DNA of 64,000 nucleotides from Diphasiastrum complanatum (taxonomy: Eukaryota; Streptophyta; Lycopodiopsida; Lycopodiales; Lycopodiaceae), in assembly GCA_029204225.1 (NCBI GenBank), contig CM055113.1, forward strand, positions 11,554,234 to 11,618,233, written 5' to 3'. This document shows, piece by piece, positions 11,033 to 25,708 of the stretch (its first letter is position 1; each line of letters begins with the position of its first letter). Both the position numbers and the translations under genes were made by a program. The notes beneath the pieces are model-generated. The model searched no databases and was not told where the DNA came from. It was given only the letters and a program-made list of their open reading frames with translations.

Positions 11033-11888
11033 TGAAGAAACAAAACGTTTCAATTGCCAAAGTTTTGCTTGCCTTCAACCCTAAATTTGATAAAAAGACA
11101 CATGAAGCAAAAATGTTCGCGAACAATTTCGCGACACACGACACGAAATTGTTCATGACACAAAATCATTCCTACTCCACAAAGGACCAAGAAGATCAGC
11201 CAAGTACCATGAGGTACAAATATTTGATCTGATATTGTGACATCAGCAGAAGTGCTTTAGGACGTGGCTAATCCGCCACTCTTGTAATCCATGATTAGTT
11301 ATAGATGTTTCATCACATTCTGCTTGATGCATAAAATAGATAGACAAAAATATACAGGATATATGTCCACTAGTGAGCGAGACAATTTTGTAAGAGGATC
11401 AGCGGATCCCAAAAGTCTGCTAGTAAGCGAGACGCTATTCGTGAGAGAATTGTATTTCTCTCACGCCAATGCACTCTGTGGATCTGTAAATCAAGAGGAT
11501 CAATAGGTAATATTGTAGTTGTTATGCACATATTATTTTGAATGATTGTATGATCTCGAATGAATTTTTGTTGGCTATTGTTCGTGTATCTCATTTACTT
11601 GTTTATTCAGTTCCGCATACTAGTTCAATTTTGTTGAATGCTTTATTAATCTATAACGTAGATCAACAGTGTCTGTCTACATTCTGGAGGATTGTAGAAA
11701 TGATATAGCTGGCAGTGACCAGCAATCATATCTAAATTCCACACGAACTGATTTTGTTCGCGACTGTTTTCGCTTTGTGTTTCGCTTCGCTTCGTCTAGT
11801 TTCGTTACAGAGCTTGATTAATCTTTTCGCAAATTCTTCTAGTTACATTACAGAGCCTGATTGATCTTTTTGTGAATTCTTCTCAAAC
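11033..11888 (+). repeat. 3' LTR of Copia-B
   Basis: Starts TGAAGAAACAAAACG and matches the 5' copy at 7804-8374 for about 510 bp, then continues beyond the point where the 5' copy is cut. The right edge is uncertain; TTCTCAAACA near 11888 is a plausible CA end, after which Copia-C gag coding sequence follows. The region 11755-11800 is rich in TTCGC/TTCGT blocks. Confidence 0.65.
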
Positions 11889-12369
11889 AGAAATTATTCG
11901 TGAACAAAATAGTTTTACGAAAGTTTCGCAAATCGTTCGAAAGACTCCCATTAGTTTGTCACCAGAATTCTTACTGGAACCTCACCTTAATTCCATCATA
12001 AATGGGGCCTTTGCTCGTGTGCAAATTGTACTTAATGGATTATTGGATGAGCATGCTAACCTTGTTCAAAGCTTTGCAATACAAAAGACTTTGCCAAGCA
12101 TGGTGGATGTGCAAGAAATATTGACGAATGAAGAGTATAGGCTTCAAGCAAGAGGTGGATCTACATCGACATCTCATGATGGAGAAGAGGCTATGTTCAT
12201 CAAAGACAAAGGGAAGAGCAAGTGGTCTAAAGGACAAGATCATGGTGAGTCTTCTTCTTTTGATAAGAAGAAAGATAAGTCTAAATTGAAGTGCTTCTAT
12301 TATGGCATCAAGGGGCATTTTGCTAGTGATTGTGTTGGAGGGTTCCAAGGCAACCCTAACCCTAGTTAA
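11889..12369 (+). pseudogene. Copia-C gag C-terminal fragment
   Basis: An open frame of about 160 codons with the C-terminal half of a Copia Gag: a helical region ending LPSMVDVQEILTNEEYRLQ, a charged linker (KDKGKSKWSKGQDHG), then a CCHC zinc knuckle. The knuckle reads CFYYGIKGHFASDC, so the second cysteine is tyrosine and zinc binding is probably lost. It ends at TAA 12367-12369. The matching protease and integrase pieces lie at 13818-14470, beyond an inserted Gypsy LTR. The N-terminal half of Gag is missing, and the first codons may come from the neighbouring LTR. Confidence 0.8.
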
Positions 12370-13055
12370 TAAGTGAGACGGATTCGGCACCCTGCGTGTG
12401 TAAGTCCAACCCGATGATCACATAGTTAATTGATTAGTTACAAGTAAATAAAAGGACTTTGGGCCTTTTTGTGGGACTCTAACGTCGCAGGGCCCAAAAG
12501 TCAAATTAGTGAATAAAATAAGGGGCTCCCACCAAAATTCAATTTCAAATTGGTTCCCTCCAATTATTGAATGGGTTTCCACTATTTTTTAAATTTGAAT
12601 AGCTAGGGAGGTAGAAATTGGCCAATAGAAATTGAGGCCAAGACCCTAAAATCCACTATATAAGTGGTAGTTTCGAATCATTGTACATGTTCTCTCTTCA
12701 TTTCAATACAAGCAGGTTGGCCATCTCATGGAATCAATCAGGAATGTCCTTGCTCTCTATCTTTTCTCCTCCATCTCTCATGCTTTCTTTGTGTTTGCTA
12801 ATTGTTGGATGTGATGCTTATTGGGATTGAATGTTCTTATGCATTTTGTGAGAGAGAAGGAGAGAGAGAGAAGGGCGAGTTTCTATCATCGTGGATTAGG
12901 GTTAATGTATGTAGTGTTAATGTGCACATGTTGGATTATGAAATATATTATCGCTCTCATGGGAATGAACCTCCACGTGACAACTAAATTTGTCTCCTTA
13001 ATGCCTGTGAGCTTGGATCTAGGGTTGAGGGTAGGATAGAAAATAGCCCACTACA
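12370..13055 (+). repeat. Gypsy (Athila/Tat-like) LTR
   Basis: An LTR is inferred because it ends CCCACTACA at 13055 just before a primer-binding site typical of Athila/Tat elements. Inside it CCAAT lies at 12622-12626 and TATATAA at 12657-12663, giving a normal promoter layout, followed by a pyrimidine-rich leader. The left edge is not fixed; it should lie close to the gag stop at 12369. The matching second LTR is not in the window. Confidence 0.6.
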
Positions 13056-13056
13056 A

Positions 13057-13075
13057 TTTTGGCGCTGTTGCCGAA
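13057..13075 (+). other. Primer-binding site, Athila/Tat type
   Basis: TTTGGCGCTGTTGCCGAAG, one to two bases after the LTR end, is very close to the TGGCGCCGTTGCC site common in plant Athila/Tat Gypsy elements and usually assigned to tRNA-Asp. This assignment rests on family knowledge. The leader continues to about 13670 without a recognisable gag. Confidence 0.65.
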
Positions 13076-13817
13076 GAGCTACACCAATTTTTTTAGTTTG
13101 CGGCATGTTTGGATGGATGTTAGCGTGCATTTAGGCATCTTGTTTTGGCAATTGCATTTTAGCGTTAAATTGGGAGCTACTTTGATTTGAGTGATTTTGC
13201 TTGTTTGAAATCTAATTTGATTGTTGAGAAGGGGAAGCCTTAAGATCCATTATGATCTGAGAAATCAGAGAAAACAACAAAAATCGTTCATTTCTATCAA
13301 TCTAGATCCAATCTCATTGTTTGCACATTAGCGATCAATCGTCTAGATAAAACAAATTCACAATCTATCTCGATCCGACCTCCATTCACTTTAGATCTAG
13401 CAAACATGTACAGATCTATCTTGATCAGATCCCCATTTTCTAGATCTCTACATCAGTTTCCAAATCTATCTCTATCAATATTCTAGAAAAATGGATCAAG
13501 TGCTAGGAAACTACATCACTAGCATCAGAAAATCTCACACAAAAATTGCCAGCCTTCTACTCATCACTCAGAACACGTCTATCACTAGGGCGAGTTTTGT
13601 CCAATCAGAAATCAGGTCAACACTGTGATTATAGTAAAAATTCATCAAATCTTGACAATACATAAAAAATTGTGATTTTTGCCTCAACCAAATTTTGCCA
13701 GTACTGTAATGGACCTTTTCAGGCCAATCATATATTATCTAACCCGTGTGCAAATTTGTTCTGAAAATTTTCAAAAATTAGTAAAGAAAAGCATAGAAAA
13801 TCCAAGCACAAAACTCA

Positions 13818-14470
13818 CACAACACACGGCCAATGATGGTGAGTGTGCAATCAAAGGGATTGGCACAATTCCTATTTCTCTTTCTACAAATAGGAAAGTT
13901 CATTTGGAGAATGTTTTGTTCATTCCATCCATTACCAAGAACTTAGTGTGATTCAACTACTAAGTAAAGGTCTCAAAGTGGAGTCTAATGGAGATGCTTG
14001 CATGATCAAAAGGAAGGATATCTTGATTGCAAAAGGTAAAAGGCAATGGAAATTATTCAAACTAGATGCTTGTGTTATTGCTAACCAAGTTGGATGTGTT
14101 GCAAGAGAGCAAATACCTATTCAAGAGGTTTGGCAATAAAGGATGGGGCACCTCAACCTCAAGTCATTGGAGGTAATGGCTAAGAAGCAAGTTGTGATTG
14201 GTCTTCCAAGTTTCTTAAATAGCATCAATCATGTTTGTGAGACTTGTGCTTTGTCAAAGACACATAGACTACCTTATACTAGATCTACAAAGTCTTTTCA
14301 TATTGTACATTTGGATATTCATGGAATTACTACAACTAGCAATAGTGGAGCTAAGATGTATGTCACTTTCATTGATAATTTTAGTAGATTTTGTTGGATC
14401 TATCTACTAAAGAGCAAAGATGAAGTGTATGATGTCATATATTTTGGTAAATCTTCTTATATAGATGATT
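13818..14470 (+). pseudogene. Copia-C protease end and integrase start
   Basis: The first part (about 13818-13951) reads as the C-terminal part of a Copia protease (GIGTIPISL, VLFIPSITKNLV); the DTG/DSG active site is absent. A frameshift near 13948 leads into the zinc region before integrase, with GHLNLKSL and CETC; the first zinc-binding His of the WH motif has become WQ followed by a stop at 14137. The integrase core begins with VHLDIHG and FIDNFSRFCWIY and ends near 14460. With 11889-12369 this forms one element split by the Gypsy LTR and leader. A second fragment of this family (KLFELDACVIANQV-like) is at about 54890-54960. Confidence 0.8.
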
Positions 14471-16782
14471 CTATGCAAGTAGATGGATGTTTTCATGGTT
14501 TTTCATAAACTAATGGATCTGGAAAAGAGGTCTTATTCAATGACTTTGATGGTCAAGTGGAAGACAAAGAGGTTGATCTCAAAGGGCTTCCACGACATGA
14601 AAGGAAAGATGACAATTTGGAGCTAGTCAAGAGCATCAAAGGAGAGTCAATTGGCAAAGATGTTATGGATCTGTTTTTGCAGGTTATTGAAGACTCACGG
14701 TCAAAGGAGCAACAAGTAAGTGTTGTTCAAGTTTACTTTACTTGTTCTATCTCATGTTTGAGCAATTTCATGTGGATGTATGCAGATTGTAAAGATATGG
14801 TCAAACTAGCTACATTGGTGAGCATCATTTTGATGTTGGAGTTGTACTAGAATTCTTGGCTGGTTTTGTTGATGGAAATGAATCTATTGGAGGCTCATTA
14901 TATCACTCATCCATGGCTAAGTTCTCAAGTGTTGAGCTACTTGGTGCCTCCCGAGTTCCGAAAATCACTTTTGAAACCATTTTTGAAATTACAACCCGTC
15001 AAGCACTTAAAACATTGGTTGACCCTCATGCACATACATGCAATTTTACAAATTGTGTTCCCTCAACTCCAAAATACCCAACCTATGCACAAAAGTGAAA
15101 AAGCAACTCAACACCTAAAAATTTTAGGTCTCGATCTTTACCAGCCGTCTACACCCAAAAAAGGGTGGTTGCCCAAACGCGAGAGAAAAAGAGATTTTTC
15201 AAGCAGGTCAGGACGATGGATCACGCGGGTGCTGCTCTCCACCTCCATTCTCAGCACTCTTTCACAGCGCTTCATCCCCTCGGATGTGCAGCTCACGGCT
15301 GGCACAGTTGTCAACAATCAGACCTTTTCTCCTAAGATCTGCAACAACTTCACATTGAGGATTCATTTGTTATCACCTATGTTCTCAATCAAGAATCCTA
15401 TACCTTTGTAAAGCTTCTACGCAGATCAACAGGGCGAATTCCATGTTCTAAAAAATACATTGTTGGTCACAGGATGACAAGCTGCCCATCGGCTGCTCAC
15501 ACTGCTCCTAGTATCTGTTCACGCTACTACTGCCCAGATGCAGGTTTTCAGATTCTTAGAAATGATTCGACCCTTCCCATCCCAAGTGCGAGCTTGTTCA
15601 GCTGGTAACATGGGTTTTGTCAACTGATCCAACAACCAGAGGACTGGAAATAGGAGATTATCCAAGTTACAACTCTTCACAGAGGCAGTGAGAACCAATC
15701 ACAAAGGTTTTATAGGGTTTTATCAGCATGCACACATTTTCCAATTCCAAATCTGCTTTTCTAGAAAATCAACAATTTACAAATCCATTCCATGTTTTTA
15801 GTTTCCAGTTTGCATAAAATACAAGAGGATTAGTCAAATAAACCTTAATTCCTCACATGCAAACCAAAAAAATATAAGATTTCAGTAGCAATCAATTTAT
15901 TTGTACATGATAAATTGATTCCATGTCAATCTATCAATAAACCTCTTGCTATCCAATCTGAATCAAACTGTCCAAACCATTATGGACTCATGCAAATCAT
16001 TCATCTTAAAAAATAGATTTGAACAAGAAAGTGGATCTATCCAAGCATATCATTCTACCTCAATTGGAAGATTCCTCAAGAAACAGGGAATTACAAATGA
16101 ATTCAAGCTAATTTGCAGCACCTTTACCAAAATCAACCATGTAGAAGTGCACTCTACCAATTTCGAAAGGTGTGCTAACCACCAGAATTAGTGAATCCAA
16201 TTCCATTGAGAAAATAACACTCAACCGAGATGTTACTCCAAGTGCTCCTAGCTTCGAATCCGATGTAGAGTTTGTCTCCACTCCTATCCAAGACCGCATC
16301 TTAGTCAGGCTCAAGGATAACCCATAAGATGAGGATAGGAGAACACAATAGGAGAGACTATGGAGCCAAACCGCCCAACCAATCCTAGATCAAACCTGGA
16401 TCTAGCCCCCAAGCCATGCCATGTGTAGCAAGAGGAGAAGAGAGAAACTGGTAACCTAAACTCAATACGTCGACGGGAGAATCCCCACCTCATTATATAG
16501 AGAGTAGAGTCCTGTGCATGAAACCATGCAACCCCCCATGCAGGTCAACTATAAATAGGTCTCATATCTTCATGCAGTCCTCTTGCCTATATCCGTCACA
16601 CAGACATGCAATACTCCATATGTATCAATTAGAGTGTCTGGGTCCTCTCAAGGTAATTAGTCACAAATAGGACTTGACATGGAATTAAATCATGGCGTGA
16701 CCAATAATCTAAAAAACTGGAGGGCCGATCTACCATATTAAGACTATTCTAGGTCCTTAACCAAATATGGCCATAACACAAT
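14471..16782. other. No gene identified
   Basis: Several short open frames occur (about 14557-14850 and 14866-15411) but none shows a domain I recognise. At 14680-14830 there are two intron-like junction pairs (TTTGCAG/GT, CAACAAGTAAGT, TATGCAG/AT, TTGGTGAGC), which could be exon remnants of a host gene; I cannot name it. The rest, including 15470-16570, shows no clear element ends. Confidence 0.35.
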
Positions 16783-17217
16783 GACAGAGAGTAACTGATT
16801 AGTTGATTAGCGTTAACTAGTCTTGTAATTCTCTGTTTAACTATCTTGTAAACTCCACATAGTGGAGATATAAACCATTCTTTTGGATCACAATAAAAGA
16901 TGGTAAGATTGTAATACTGTAAGATAGAGAGAGTAGACCAAGAAAAAGAACAACACTATAAACGAAAGAGCTGTGCATGAAAGTCTGCCAATGAGCAGAA
17001 CACAGCGAAAGAGCTGAGCGTCAGGCCACCAACGAGCAAGACACTAACGATCTCGCTCTAGAAATTAAACTGATAACTGATTGCTCTATTTTCGTGCATC
17101 TCCTTGTCTTACATTGTCTTGATTGCTAGAATGAAATTTGTTCTATGATGTGTAGTTTCGTGTCTAGGGTCCTGTGAAGCTTCTACGCAAAAAAAAAATC
17201 TAAAAAGAAACAAAATC
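16783..17217 (+). repeat. LTR family F1, 5'-truncated fragment
   Basis: Matches the reverse strand of the 42981-43595 LTR: GAGAGTAACTGATTAGTTG, GTTAACTAGTCTTGTAATTC, GAAAGTCTGCCAATGAGC, then TAGGGTCCTGTGAAGCTTCT and the ACAAAATCATTTACAACA end. The U3 start (TGTCAG) is missing. It contains AGATATAAACC, a likely TATA box, and an ACAATAAAAG polyadenylation-like signal about 30 bp further on. It belongs to the Copia-E/G family, not to Copia-D beside it. Confidence 0.7.
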
Positions 17218-17378
17218 ATTTACAACAACGAAACGAAAACTCGCAATAGTAACGAAAGTCGAAGTCATTTGCACCTCATCAACATGCAAACTTTTGGTAT
17301 CTTCTAGCGACTGATTTCTGACAATTTTCACCAGGTGAGGAGACAAGGCCAGTGATTGAAAAACATCAGTGGACATTT

Positions 17379-19863
17379 GACAAGAGAAAACAGAAAGCAT
17401 AGAATGTCATCAACTTGTCAGTCAAAGATGCTATAATTCCTTACATTTTGGATTCGGAAGGACCAAAAGAAGCATATGATCTCAAGAAATCTGATGCTTT
17501 TGCCAAGTTTAGAGAGTTCAAGGCTCTAGTTGAAAAACAAACAGGTTGTTATGTTAAGACTCTCAGATCAGATGGTGGCGGTGAGTATTTTTCAACAGAG
17601 TTTACAGATTTTTGCAAGGATCAGGGGATCAAGAGGCAAACTACTGCACCCTATTCATCACAGCAAAATGGAGTTGTAGAACGGAAGAATAGATCCATTC
17701 TGGAGATGGCTAGGGCAATGCTTAAGGGCAAGGGTTTGCCAAATACCTTCTAGATAGAAGCATGCAGCACAACTACTCATATCTTGAATCGGTGTCCTAC
17801 GAAGTCCGTGGAGGATAAGACACCTTACGAAGCTTTTACTAGAAAAAAACCTAATGTTTCTCATTTACGAGTATATGGTTGTGATGCTTACGCTCATGTG
17901 CCTGATGAAAAACGAAAGAAACTGGATGCAAAAGTTGTTAAGTGTATTTTCCTTGGATATGGTGAAAAAGCCAAGGCATACAAGATGTATGACACAGATG
18001 CACAAAAGATCGTGACTTTTAGAGATGCTACTTTTGATGAGATGGGTCAAAACGACGAAATGAAATTGACAATTGATTCTTTTGATGATAAAGCCAAAGT
18101 ACAGGTGAAGAAAGAGGTTTAATGTCGATATGGAAGAGCCAATGAAAAAAGATAGGGTTAACAATGAGACTCCTAGGAGAGTGCCTAAGTGGTACTTGTC
18201 AGTAACAGGTGATGCTAATAAGGGAGATACTCCCGAATCAAGTGAGTAGGGAGAGCTTAGGAAATCAAGCAAAAATAAAAAAACCTCTAGCTTGACTAGA
18301 GATGAATCTAGCTCTGATGGGATCCATGTTAACGGCTCAAGAACCTAAAGCTTTTAACGAAGCAAAAGAACACAAGGAGTGGCGTGCATCTATGGAAACA
18401 AAAATGGATGCTATATCGAAGAACAAAATGTGGGACTTGGTTGAGATCCCTAATGGTAAGACGCCTATCACATGTAAGTGGATCTACAAGACGAAGTATG
18501 GAGCAGATGGGCAACTCAACAAGTACAAGGCATGGCTAGTTGCAAGAGGTTTTGAGCAGCATAAGGGAAAGACTTTGAGGAGACCTTCGCACCCACAGCC
18601 AAAATGGTAACTATTCATTCTATCATTGCAATTTTTGCTTTCTATGGTTGGAAAATCCAACAAATGGACGTCAAATCTGCTTTTCTTAATGGAGTGTTGG
18701 ATGAAGAGGTATATTTAGAGCAACCTCAAGGGTTTGTTGAGCCAGGGAGAGATCATTTGGTTTGTAAACTCAACAAAGCCATATATGGATTGAAGCAAGG
18801 ACCACGAGCGTGGTACTCTTGCATTGATGAACACTTCAAGCGAAGGGGAATGGTAAAGAGTGATGTTGATCCTAATCTTTACATTCTTAGGCAAAACTCA
18901 GATATAGTGTTCGTTGTCCTCTATGTCAATAATTTGATTATTACAGGAAGTAATATGGACTTAATTGATGAAATCAAATCATACCTTTCCAATACCTTTG
19001 ACATGAGCGAGGTTGATGTATTATTGTCTTGGTATTGAAGTTTGGCAAAAGGAAGACAATGTTATTCTTATGCAAAGCAAGTATGCACGAGACCTATTGT
19101 ATAAGTTCAATATGCAGGATTGCAACTCACTAAGTACTCCAATGGAGGCCAATACCAAACTTTATTCATTTGATGAAACCGAGAAAGTTGATGCATACTT
19201 ATATAGGCAGCTAGTGGGCAGTTTAATCTATTTGACACACACACACATCTTGATATTGCTTATGTTGTAAGTGTGGTACGTCAATTTATGCAACAATCTA
19301 GTCAGACTCACTAGAAAGCTACTAAACGTATTTTGAGGTATGTCACATTAAATTTTGGCTTGAAGTATGATCAATCTGAAGCCCTAATGTTGGTAGGTTA
19401 TATAGATGCTGATCGGGCAGGAAATATCGATGATAGACAATCTACCAGCGGTCATACATTTAGCTACGGTACAGTTGCTATTTCTTGGAGAAGCAAGAAG
19501 CAACCTAAAGTAGCCTTATCTTCGACGGAAGCTGAGTATCATGCACTTAGCAATGCTACACAAGAGGTAATATGGCTGCAAAGACTGCTTACTGATTTGG
19601 ATCAATCACAGGTGGATGCTACAACTATATATCATGACAACAAAAGCTGTATCTATCTTGCCAGAAACCCAATTCTACATGTTTGTACAAAACACATCGA
19701 GATACATCATCACTTTGTTCAAGAGAAAATAATTGATGGCGCCATTGATCTAGTTTTTTGAAAATTTGAAGATCAAGTGGCTGATATTTTTACTAAGTCT
19801 TTGGGTAAATGTAAATTTGAGAACCTTCGTAGTCTCTTAATAATAGAAGAATGTAATTTTATC
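17379..19863 (+). pseudogene. Copia-D polyprotein remnant with gag-integrase fusion
   Basis: The frame starts in Gag (FDKRKQKA, stop at 17400, then NVINLSVKDAIIPYIL) and passes without a break near 17470-17490 into the integrase core (KSDAFAKFREFKALVEKQTG). An in-frame deletion has removed the rest of gag, protease and the first integrase aspartate. TLRSDGGGEY and NGVVERKN remain. Stops follow at 17751 and 18120, with shifts near 18120, 18575 and 19010. Reverse transcriptase has MDVKSAFLNG (about 18664) but its catalytic box is YVNN (about 18922), with both aspartates changed to asparagine. RNase H (about 19333-19761) is fairly intact, with SKKQPKVALSSTEAEY and CTKHIEIHHHF. A stop at 19759 precedes the QVADIFTKSLG tail. 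Confidence 0.92.
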
Positions 19864-19865
19864 AT

Positions 19866-21701
<1,836 letters not shown>

Positions 21702-21799
21702 GGTTACCTTTGTACTCTCTTTCAGTTAGTGTGATACAATGATTGTGTGCTCTTCCTCCTTCTTATGGTAATTGCTTATGATGAATGATTGATAGTGCT

Positions 21800-24700
21800 T
21801 ATCAGATCTTTGACAAAAAATACAACAATGTGAATGGAAACATGCTTCGTCTTTGAATGGAAGATAGAATCCTGGGACAGATAGATGGCACTCTAGCAGT
21901 CCATCATCATCGTGTTTGGCCCCTCTTGTGGTATCCCGATTGCCTCCAACATCATCCGCAGCCACACTACCTCATTCACCACTTTCGAGGTTGCGACATA
22001 CTCAGCTTTGCAAGAGGATTGAGCTACCAGGGCTTGCTTTTTGCATATCCAACTGATTGTAGTTCCGCACGCTATTGTACATCCTCCAGTAATGGACTTG
22101 TTGTCATCCTTGCAGCTCGCCCAACTCGCATCACTGTAGTAATGCAACTCAAATCCTTTCTTCTCGTTTCTAGCTCTGTAGGTTAATCCAATATTCTGGG
22201 TACCCTTCAGATACTATAGGATTCGTTTGGCCATTTGCCAACGTGCTAGACGAGGATTGAAATAGAATTGGCTCAATGCGTAAACAGAGAAGGCCAGATC
22301 CAGTTTGGTACAAATTGTCAAGTACATCATACTCCCGATTAAGTTCTGGTAGGGTATACCTGCCATCTTCTATTCTTTCTCTTCTGTTTTTAGGCAATCT
22401 TGTTTCGTGAGCTTGGCTCCAGCTATCATTGGTGTGGCTTTCTCTTTGCAGTCCATCATGTGGTACTGCTTCAGCACTTTTCTAGCGTATTTCGACTGAC
22501 TCAACTGCATTTCGCCATTTGTTCGATCTCTTCTGATCTCCAGCCCTAGGCATTTTGTTGTTTCTCCAAGATCTGTGATTTTGTAGCTTTCAGAAATCTA
22601 ACTCTTCGTGTCTTTGATCAGCATCAAGGAATTTTCTATTATCAGTGAATCATCCACAAAAATGGTCAGTATCACAAAATCCTTTCCTACTCTTTTGATG
22701 TAGACATTACAGTCTGGTTGAGTAGGGTTGAAGTCTAGAGACTTCAGAAGACCATCAAGCTTTTTGTACCAGGCCCGTGATGCCTGTTTGAGACCGTAGA
22801 TGCATTTCTACAATTGATAGACATATTGTCTGTTGTCAGGGTCTTCATAGCCTTCAGGTTGCTTCATGAAGATTTTCTCCTCTAGATCTCCATGGAGAAA
22901 GGCTATTTTCACGTCAATCTGGTGAATTTCCAGATTGTATTGTGTGGCGTATGCAAGGAGTAGCCTTATGCTTGTCATCTTCACCATGGGCGAATATGTG
23001 TCGAAATAGTCGCACCATATCTCTGTTGTAGCCCTTTACGACAAGCCTTCCCTTGTAGCGGCCAAGAGTGCCATTTGATTTTAGCTTTTTCTTGTACACC
23101 CACTTGCAGTCAACTATTTTTCTATTTTCTGGTAGTGGCTCTAATGTCCATGCCTCGTTTTGCCTCATTGAGTCGATCTCCTCTAACATTGCCTGCTTTC
23201 ATAATTCTCCCTCTGAACTCTGGATAGCTTCTTGGTATATTGTTGGCTCTTCTATGAAGCTGCAGTACTCGAACTACGTGTCTTCGCTCCATTGAAAATT
23301 GTCAGAATAGCGGTCTGGAGCTCTTCTTTGTCTTGTTGACCTTCGAGGTTCGTTTCGTTGCTGCTCGAACATTTCTTGTTCGTGGGGTCGATCCTCTGCT
23401 TCTTGCTGCTCTAGAATCTGGGGCTCTACATTTTGATTTGATGTATGTCCTCGATCTCCCTCTTGAATAGGCAGTAGTGTGAAGATTTCATGGCCTCTTT
23501 CATCTTTCAGTCCAGGGAATGTGGACTTGTCGAACTTCACATCTCTGCTCGAAACAACCTTCTTCGTGGTTGGATCGTAGAGTCTGTACACATGTGTTCC
23601 GTTTGAGTAGCCGACCATGATTGTTTGTTCGGATTTGTTATCAAGCTTGCTTCTCTTTTTCTTTGGAATGTGCTTGCATGCTGCACATCCAAACACTTGT
23701 ACGTATGACAAATCAGGCTTTCTGTCTGTCCACATTTTGTATGGTGTTTTGTTCTCCAGCGCTGTCATTATAGATCTGTTCTGCAAGTGTACAGCTGCAG
23801 CTATTGCCTCACCCCAGAATTGACCTGGCAATTGAGCCTCTGGCATCATGCATCTGGCTCCTTCGACTAGCATTATGTTTTTCCTTTCTACCACACCGTT
23901 GTATTCTGGTGTGTATGGAGGAGTGAACTGGTGTTCGATCCCCTGTTCTTCACAAAATCTTGAGAAGTCTGTGCTTCTGTATTCACCTCCATTGTCAGAT
24001 CTAAGGCTCTGTATCTTTTTTGAGGTGTGTCGCTCTACAAATGCCATGAACTTCTTGAAAGAATCAAATACTTTGGATTTCTTCTTCAAGTAGTAGATCG
24101 TGGTCATTCGGCTGTAATCATCTATGAACGTTAGAAAATATCTCGAACTTGAGAGCAAATCTGTTTTCATCGGTCCACACACATCAGAGTGGACGAGCTC
24201 AAGAACTTATTTGGCTCTTCTTCCCTCGTGTGTGAATGTATTCCGATGTTGCTTGCCTTTTTGACAAGCTTCGCAGAACTTAGCCTCTGGCCTTGAAATC
24301 TTGAGACCTATGACAATGTCATTTCTTCTCATGTCATACAGGCTTTGCATGTTTAGATGATACATTCTTCAATGTCAGAGCTGATCTTCATTTTCTGAAG
24401 CATTTAATATGCTTTCAAAGTTGCTGATTATTTTGGCCTGGTAGAGATTTCCTTCTCTGCATCCGACCGCCAGCAACTTGTTTGTCGTCTTCTCGATCAT
24501 ATGGCAAGTGTTGTCGTCGAACAAAACTCGAATGCCTAGATCTGCCATCTTGGAGACAGATAGCAGATCCTTTCTGAGTGAGGGCATATAGAGTTCTCCT
24601 GGCAGCTCTGCTTGGCCTGATAGTGTTTGTGGCTGTAGAGAGCCGATATCTTTGACATCGTGTTTGCTTTCATCAGCTAGAATCACTACTCTGTCATTTT

Positions 24701-25691
24701 TTAGTTTGTGAAAGTTGATCAAGATCTTCTTGTTGCAGGTTATGTGAGATGTTGCTCCTGAATCGATGACTACATGGTAGTCGTGTTCAGAGTAGCTTGT
24801 TGAAGCTTCGTCGAGTATCGTGAAAGCTTTGTCACCTCTTTCAACATCCTTTGATGGCTCTGCAACATCTACCTTTTCAGCTTTGTTTTTTCTTTTTGGG
24901 TTGAATATGCAGTCGTATGCAAAATGCCCTTTCTTCTTGTAGTGCATGCAAGGTATTGTTGGATTGAACCAACATTTGTTGGCTGTATGGCCTAGTTTGC
25001 AGTGATAGTAGGAAGAAGATTGTTGATTTGAGGACTTCATCTTCTTGAATTGGCTTGTTTTTGTTCTTCTTCTTTCCTTTCGTGAAGAGAGTCTTCTCTT
25101 GATCACTGCTTCCCTCTCCTTCGTCTCTCATCAGTCTCTCATCAGTGACAAGACTGATTGCTTTGTCGAATGTCATATCTGGTAGACTCAGTATGAGCAT
25201 TCTCAACGGCTGATAGGACGTCGGTAGAGATTTCAAGAAGTACATCAATTGTTGTGGTGCTGGGACCTGGTGCTCCTGTCCTGATGTAGCGAGTTGAGCG
25301 AAGATCGTTCTGATCTTCTCAACGTGCTGATCTAACTGGTTATCATCCCACCGTATGGATTGCAGCTGATTGTGAAGGTGCGTGACTGAAGCTGCAGTCC
25401 TCACTTCATACTTCTGCTTTAATCTTTCCCATGCTGCATGGCTGCTTTCACAATCTTCAATCTGCATGAGAAGATCTTCATTTATGGACGAAACGATGAT
25501 CGCCATTGCGCGCTCATTTTTCTGATCCATTTAGCTCCCCTCGGGTCTCCCAATGGAGGCTGCACCTCTGAGAGCTCGGACACTGACCAGATGCCTTTGC
25601 CCTTCAGGAGTGTTTTGATTTTGAATTTTCAGATTCTGTAATTTGCACCATCAAGACTGATTGCTACTCTAGTTTGGATTGTCGTAGCCAT
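21800..25691 (-). pseudogene. Copia-E, nearly complete gag-pol remnant
   Basis: The best preserved Copia, read on the minus strand. Gag starts at ATG 25691 (MATTIQTRVAISLDG); a tryptophan codon is TGA at 25629-25631 and the frame shifts near 25530. Gag continues with KQKYEVRTAASVTHLHNQL and two zinc knuckles, each missing a cysteine (YYHCKLGHTANKC, CMHYKKKGHFAYDC). Protease has the DSGATSH active site (about 24765). The integrase core keeps all three catalytic residues: FIDDYS, RSDNGGEY, NGVVERKN (24182 to about 23870). Reverse transcriptase has FLHGDLEEKIF and the box FVDD (about 22650). RNase H has SYSDASWASC-like and CKAEYVATSK motifs and fades near 21800. About eight stops or shifts occur in all. 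No LTR is attached; its family LTR is probably F1, because the related Copia-G carries it. Confidence 0.93.
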
Positions 25692-25708
25692 ATTGTATTG
25701 TCTGGAAT

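Noticed and set aside
15946-16493. Short frames as host exons
   Set aside because: No domain, no splice-site pattern and no match elsewhere in the window.
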